Source: Aequorivita todarodis (lineage in GTDB: Bacteria; Bacteroidota; Bacteroidia; Flavobacteriales; Flavobacteriaceae). From it: DNA of 64,000 bases. Below are positions 61,514 to 64,000 of the stretch, piece by piece. The notes beneath the pieces are model-generated. The model was not told the DNA's origin, did not search any database, and was given only the letters and a program-made list of their open reading frames with translations. The stretch is taken from contig NZ_JAQQTG010000019.1 in assembly GCF_028561335.1 (NCBI RefSeq), positions 62,001 through 126,000 on the forward strand, read 5' to 3'. The translations under genes and the position numbers were made by a program. Each line of letters starts with the position of its first letter. Within the stretch, counting starts at the first letter, position 1.

Positions 61514-61552
61514 AAATTCCACCTTCCCCTGAAAAAGGAGAAGGAACGCTGT
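61514..61552. repeat. Palindromic repeat upstream of the aromatic hydroxylase gene
   Basis: ccaccttcccctgaaaaagg plus agaaggaacgctg; degenerate member of the cctcccctt...aagggagg family. Confidence 0.5.
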
Positions 61553-61586
61553 TTTTATTATTAAAAGACATTACTTTTGAAGTGTT

Positions 61587-63473
61587 ATGGAACAAAACAT
61601 TGAAACCAACGAACTGCTGGACCGGTTGCCGCCACATTTGAAACAGTACATAAAACCGCAAAACTATGAGCAATACACGCCCATAAACCAAGCGGTGTGG
61701 CGTTATGTAATGCGAAAAAACGTAGATTATCTGGCAAAGGTTGCCCACGAAAGTTATGTGGATGGTCTCAAAAAAACGGGGATTTCCATAAATGAAATTC
61801 CTTCTATGTACGGAATGAACCGTATTTTAAAGGAAATTGGCTGGGCTGCCGTCGCGGTTGACGGGTTTATTCCGCCGAATGCCTTTATGGAATTTCAAGC
61901 GTATAAAGTGCTGGTTATTGCAAGCGACATCCGCCAGCTTGAAAACATAGAATACACCCCAGCGCCCGATATTATTCACGAAGGCGCGGGCCACGCCCCC
62001 ATTATTGCAAGTCCCGATTACGCGGAATATCTGCGCCGTTTTGGGGAAGTGGGCGCAAAAGCAATTTCCAGCGCACACGATATAGATATGTATGAAGCCG
62101 TTCGCGAGCTTTCCATTTTAAAGGAAAGCCCACCCCCCAGCCCCCTCCCGAAGGGAGGGGGAGTTTTAACTCCTCAACAACAGAAATATTTACAAAAAAT
62201 TGAAGCAGCCGAAGCCCGGGTAGAGAAACTTCAAAATAAAAAAGTGAAACCTTCTGAAATTTCCCTGATTCGAAATCTGCATTGGTGGACCGTGGAGTAC
62301 GGCTTGGTCGGGACGGTTGAAAATCCGAAGATTTACGGGGCCGGACTGCTTTCCTCCATTGGCGAAAGTGTTTGGTGTATGAAAGAGGAAGTGAAAAAAA
62401 TCCCCTACTCCATTGATGCGGCTTATCAAGATTTCGACATTACAAAACCGCAACCGCAACTGTATGTAACGCCAGATTTTGCTTATTTGCAGGAAGTTTT
62501 GGAGGAATTTGCAAATACTATGGCCGTTCGGAAAGGCGGTTGGCGAGGTTTGAAAAAACTCATAAAATCGAAACAGCTCGGCACTATTGAAATAAGCACG
62601 GGACTTCAAATTAGCGGTCATTTCTCAAGAATGATAAAAAACGAGGATAACGAAGTGGTCTATTTTGAAACTGAAGGTGAAACTGCACTTTCCTACCGTG
62701 AAAAAGAAGTAATTGGCCACGGAGTGAGCCGCCATAAAAATGGGTTCCGATCGCCTTTGGGGAAATTGAAAGGAATCAATCTCGCTATAGAAAATATGGG
62801 GCCGCGCGATTTGCAGGCTTATAATTTTTACGACGGAAAACCGATTTCGTTTGAATTTGAAAGCGGAATAACCGTTGCAGGCCTGAACGTCACCGGAATA
62901 CGAAACCTTCGCGGGGAATTGATGCTTATCCAGTTTACGGACTGTACCGTAAAATATAAAAACGAAGTGTTGTTTTCCCCAGAAATGGGCGATTTTGATA
63001 TGGCCGTGGGTAAGGAAATTGTTTCAGCCTTTGCGGGAGCGGCAGATTATCATTCGTTTGATTTGGTAACGCACACTGCTACCAGCGAAACCATCCGGCC
63101 CCAATTATCTGAAAAAGAAAAAGAATTAAATTCTCTTTACAAAGAGGTTCGGGAAATTCGGGAAATACATCCCTCCCCCAACCCCTCCCTTCAAAGGGAG
63201 GGGAGCAATAGCCCTCTGCCTTCGGCATCTTTCCCAAAAGGGGAGGAAATCAGGCTAATTTTTGAAAAATTGAAGGGAAACCATCCAACCGATTGGCTGC
63301 TGCCACTGGAAATTTATGAATTGGTCGCAGCCACCGATTCAGCTTTTTCAAAAGAAGTATTGGGTTATCTTTTAAATTTGAAAAAAGAGCGACCAAAAGT
63401 TGCGCATTTGATTGACGGCGGATTGGAACTTATCGATAAAGCGGAGATAACCATTCAAGCGGATGCGGAATAA
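61587..63473 (+). CDS. Aromatic amino acid hydroxylase (phenylalanine 4-monooxygenase-like), long form
   Basis: A 628-residue protein. The N-terminal half is the iron/pterin hydroxylase: iron ligands in DIIHEGAGHAP and the later Glu in the RNLHWWTVEYGLVG segment, with GAGLLSSIGE. The C-terminal about 270 residues are an extra domain found in the Bacteroidota form. It would hydroxylate phenylalanine to tyrosine. Residues about 181-194 (PPPSPLPKGGGVL) and about 527-553 (PSPNPSLQREGSN, then PSASFPKGEE) are translated palindromes. A TACTTTTG box ends 7 nt before the ATG, so the mRNA may be almost leaderless. Confidence 0.9.
   Translation: MEQNIETNELLDRLPPHLKQYIKPQNYEQYTPINQAVWRYVMRKNVDYLAKVAHESYVDGLKKTGISINEIPSMYGMNRILKEIGWAAVAVDGFIPPNAFMEFQAYKVLVIASDIRQLENIEYTPAPDIIHEGAGHAPIIASPDYAEYLRRFGEVGAKAISSAHDIDMYEAVRELSILKESPPPSPLPKGGGVLTPQQQKYLQKIEAAEARVEKLQNKKVKPSEISLIRNLHWWTVEYGLVGTVENPKIYGAGLLSSIGESVWCMKEEVKKIPYSIDAAYQDFDITKPQPQLYVTPDFAYLQEVLEEFANTMAVRKGGWRGLKKLIKSKQLGTIEISTGLQISGHFSRMIKNEDNEVVYFETEGETALSYREKEVIGHGVSRHKNGFRSPLGKLKGINLAIENMGPRDLQAYNFYDGKPISFEFESGITVAGLNVTGIRNLRGELMLIQFTDCTVKYKNEVLFSPEMGDFDMAVGKEIVSAFAGAADYHSFDLVTHTATSETIRPQLSEKEKELNSLYKEVREIREIHPSPNPSLQREGSNSPLPSASFPKGEEIRLIFEKLKGNHPTDWLLPLEIYELVAATDSAFSKEVLGYLLNLKKERPKVAHLIDGGLELIDKAEITIQADAE
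62128..62166. repeat. In-frame palindromic insertion in the aromatic hydroxylase gene, first
   Basis: agcccaccccccagccccct plus cccgaagggagggggag. Translated ESPPPSPLPKGGG, between ELSILK and LTPQQQKYL. Confidence 0.85.
63168..63245. repeat. In-frame palindromic insertion in the aromatic hydroxylase gene, second
   Basis: Two adjoining elements: ctcccccaacccctcccttc...aagggaggggagc and gccttcggcatctttcccaa...aaaggggaggaa. Translated HPSPNPSLQREGS and PSASFPKGEE. Confidence 0.8.
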
Positions 63474-63526
63474 ATCGGCATCGACAAAATTAATTAAAAA
63501 GTTACCCGATTTCTCGGGCAGTAAAC

Positions 63527-63832
63527 ATGGGACTATTTGATTTTTTATTCGGAAACAAAACAAAGAAAATACAGGATTTTAAAAGCCGCGGCGCCATAAT
63601 TGTAGATGTTCGCAGCAGAAGTGAATATGAAAGCGGGGCGATTCCGGGCTCTAAAAATATTCCGCTTCAGAATATTTCGTCAAAAATTGGCGAAATAAAA
63701 ATATGGAATAAACCCGTAATTGCCTGTTGCGCCAGTGGAATGCGCAGCGCCAGCGCGGCTGGAATTTTAAAAAGCAACGGCATAGAAGCGATGAATGGCG
63801 GCGGTTGGTTTAGTTTGAGCAAGAAATTATAA
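63527..63832 (+). CDS. Rhodanese-like protein
   Basis: A 101-residue single rhodanese domain. VDVRSRSEYESGAIPGSKNIP opens it and the active-site loop is CCASGMRSA with the catalytic Cys. It probably transfers sulfur or carries persulfide; the partner is unknown. It ends cleanly before a G/C palindrome. Confidence 0.92.
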   Translation: MGLFDFLFGNKTKKIQDFKSRGAIIVDVRSRSEYESGAIPGSKNIPLQNISSKIGEIKIWNKPVIACCASGMRSASAAGILKSNGIEAMNGGGWFSLSKKL

Positions 63833-63864
63833 GCCCACCCCGACCCTCCCGAAGGGAGGGAGAA
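63833..63864. repeat. G/C palindrome after the rhodanese gene
   Basis: gcccaccccgaccctcccga plus agggaggga, with a run of T further on (63870-63878), so it might also help end transcription. Confidence 0.65.
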
Positions 63865-63935
63865 AATTTGTTTTTTTAAAGTGTTGAATTTCAGTTTTTT
63901 GTAGTTTTACAGTTCCTAATCATAAAACTGAAATT

Positions 63936-64000
63936 ATGTATCATTACAAAGCAAAAATTATTGATGTTTACGACGGCGATACCGTTACGGCCGTTGTGGA
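63936..64000 (+). CDS. Thermonuclease (SNase)-like protein, N-terminal part
   Basis: The first 21 codons before the window ends: MYHYKAKIIDVYDGDTVTAV. The V-x-DGDT motif is the calcium-site start of staphylococcal-nuclease-like domains. No signal peptide is seen, so it may be cytoplasmic. Confidence 0.75.
   Translation, partial: MYHYKAKIIDVYDGDTVTAVV

Noticed and set aside
61572-61579. Complete promoter for the aromatic hydroxylase gene
   Set aside because: TACTTTTG is present 7 nt before the ATG, but I found no TTG at the expected distance, so it is mentioned only with the gene.

Overview
The window looks like chromosomal DNA of a Bacteroidota member, most likely a flavobacterium. Several proteins have Bacteroidota-type lipoprotein signals (SCKKDDDGGG-like), one ends in a type IX secretion sorting domain, metH is split, and the promoters read TTG-N17..21-TAnnTTTG. 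Gene order der / small membrane protein / era and GSCFA, TPM, LemA and DUF5522 genes fit the same group. No rRNA, tRNA, CRISPR array, prophage or transposase gene was seen.

Layout. 0-11.5 kb: methionine and SAM metabolism. A SAM-I riboswitch leads a minus-strand operon metH1 / PLP dehydratase / metH2 / metF. A second SAM-I riboswitch leads metB-like / homoserine dehydrogenase. Divergent to that, a SAM-II-type riboswitch leads metK. 11.6-13.8 kb: a DUF4160/DUF2442 pair and an exported M28 peptidase. 13.9-20 kb: a two-component system (NarL-type regulator, two TPR histidine kinases, a small membrane protein, a lipoprotein) whose four transcription units share one 18-bp palindrome at identical spacing to the -7 box. 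20-34.6 kb: housekeeping genes (GSCFA, alaS, M23 peptidase, merR, lemA, two TPM proteins, hydrolase, der, era, hutU). 34.6-42 kb: exported proteins of unknown function. 42-61.4 kb: one long minus-strand series with a branched-chain-type 2-oxoacid dehydrogenase (fused E1, E2) and the phenylacetate degradation set paaE-A-B-C-D-G-H-I-J-Z-F-Y, interrupted by four four-helix-bundle (S23-like) genes, a GIY-YIG gene with a frameshift, and a duplicated, half-decayed toxin-antitoxin locus. 61.5-64 kb: an aromatic amino acid hydroxylase, a rhodanese and the start of a nuclease gene, all on the plus strand.

How the genes work together. The left block makes and senses SAM: both SAM-I units and the SAM-II unit respond to the product of metK. 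The right block would degrade phenylacetyl-CoA through ring epoxidation (PaaABCDE), isomerisation (PaaG), ring cleavage (PaaZ) and beta-oxidation (PaaF, PaaH, PaaJ), with PaaI and PaaY as accessory enzymes. No paaK ligase is in the window. The neighbouring aromatic amino acid hydroxylase and 2-oxoacid dehydrogenase suggest a wider amino acid catabolism region.

The most unusual features are (1) the shared operator/promoter architecture of the two-component locus; (2) many short palindromic elements that sit between genes, in frame inside conserved enzymes, in the variable loops of all three riboswitches, and at start and stop codons; and (3) four S23-like genes, each lying between a matched pair of repeats inside the catabolic operon.
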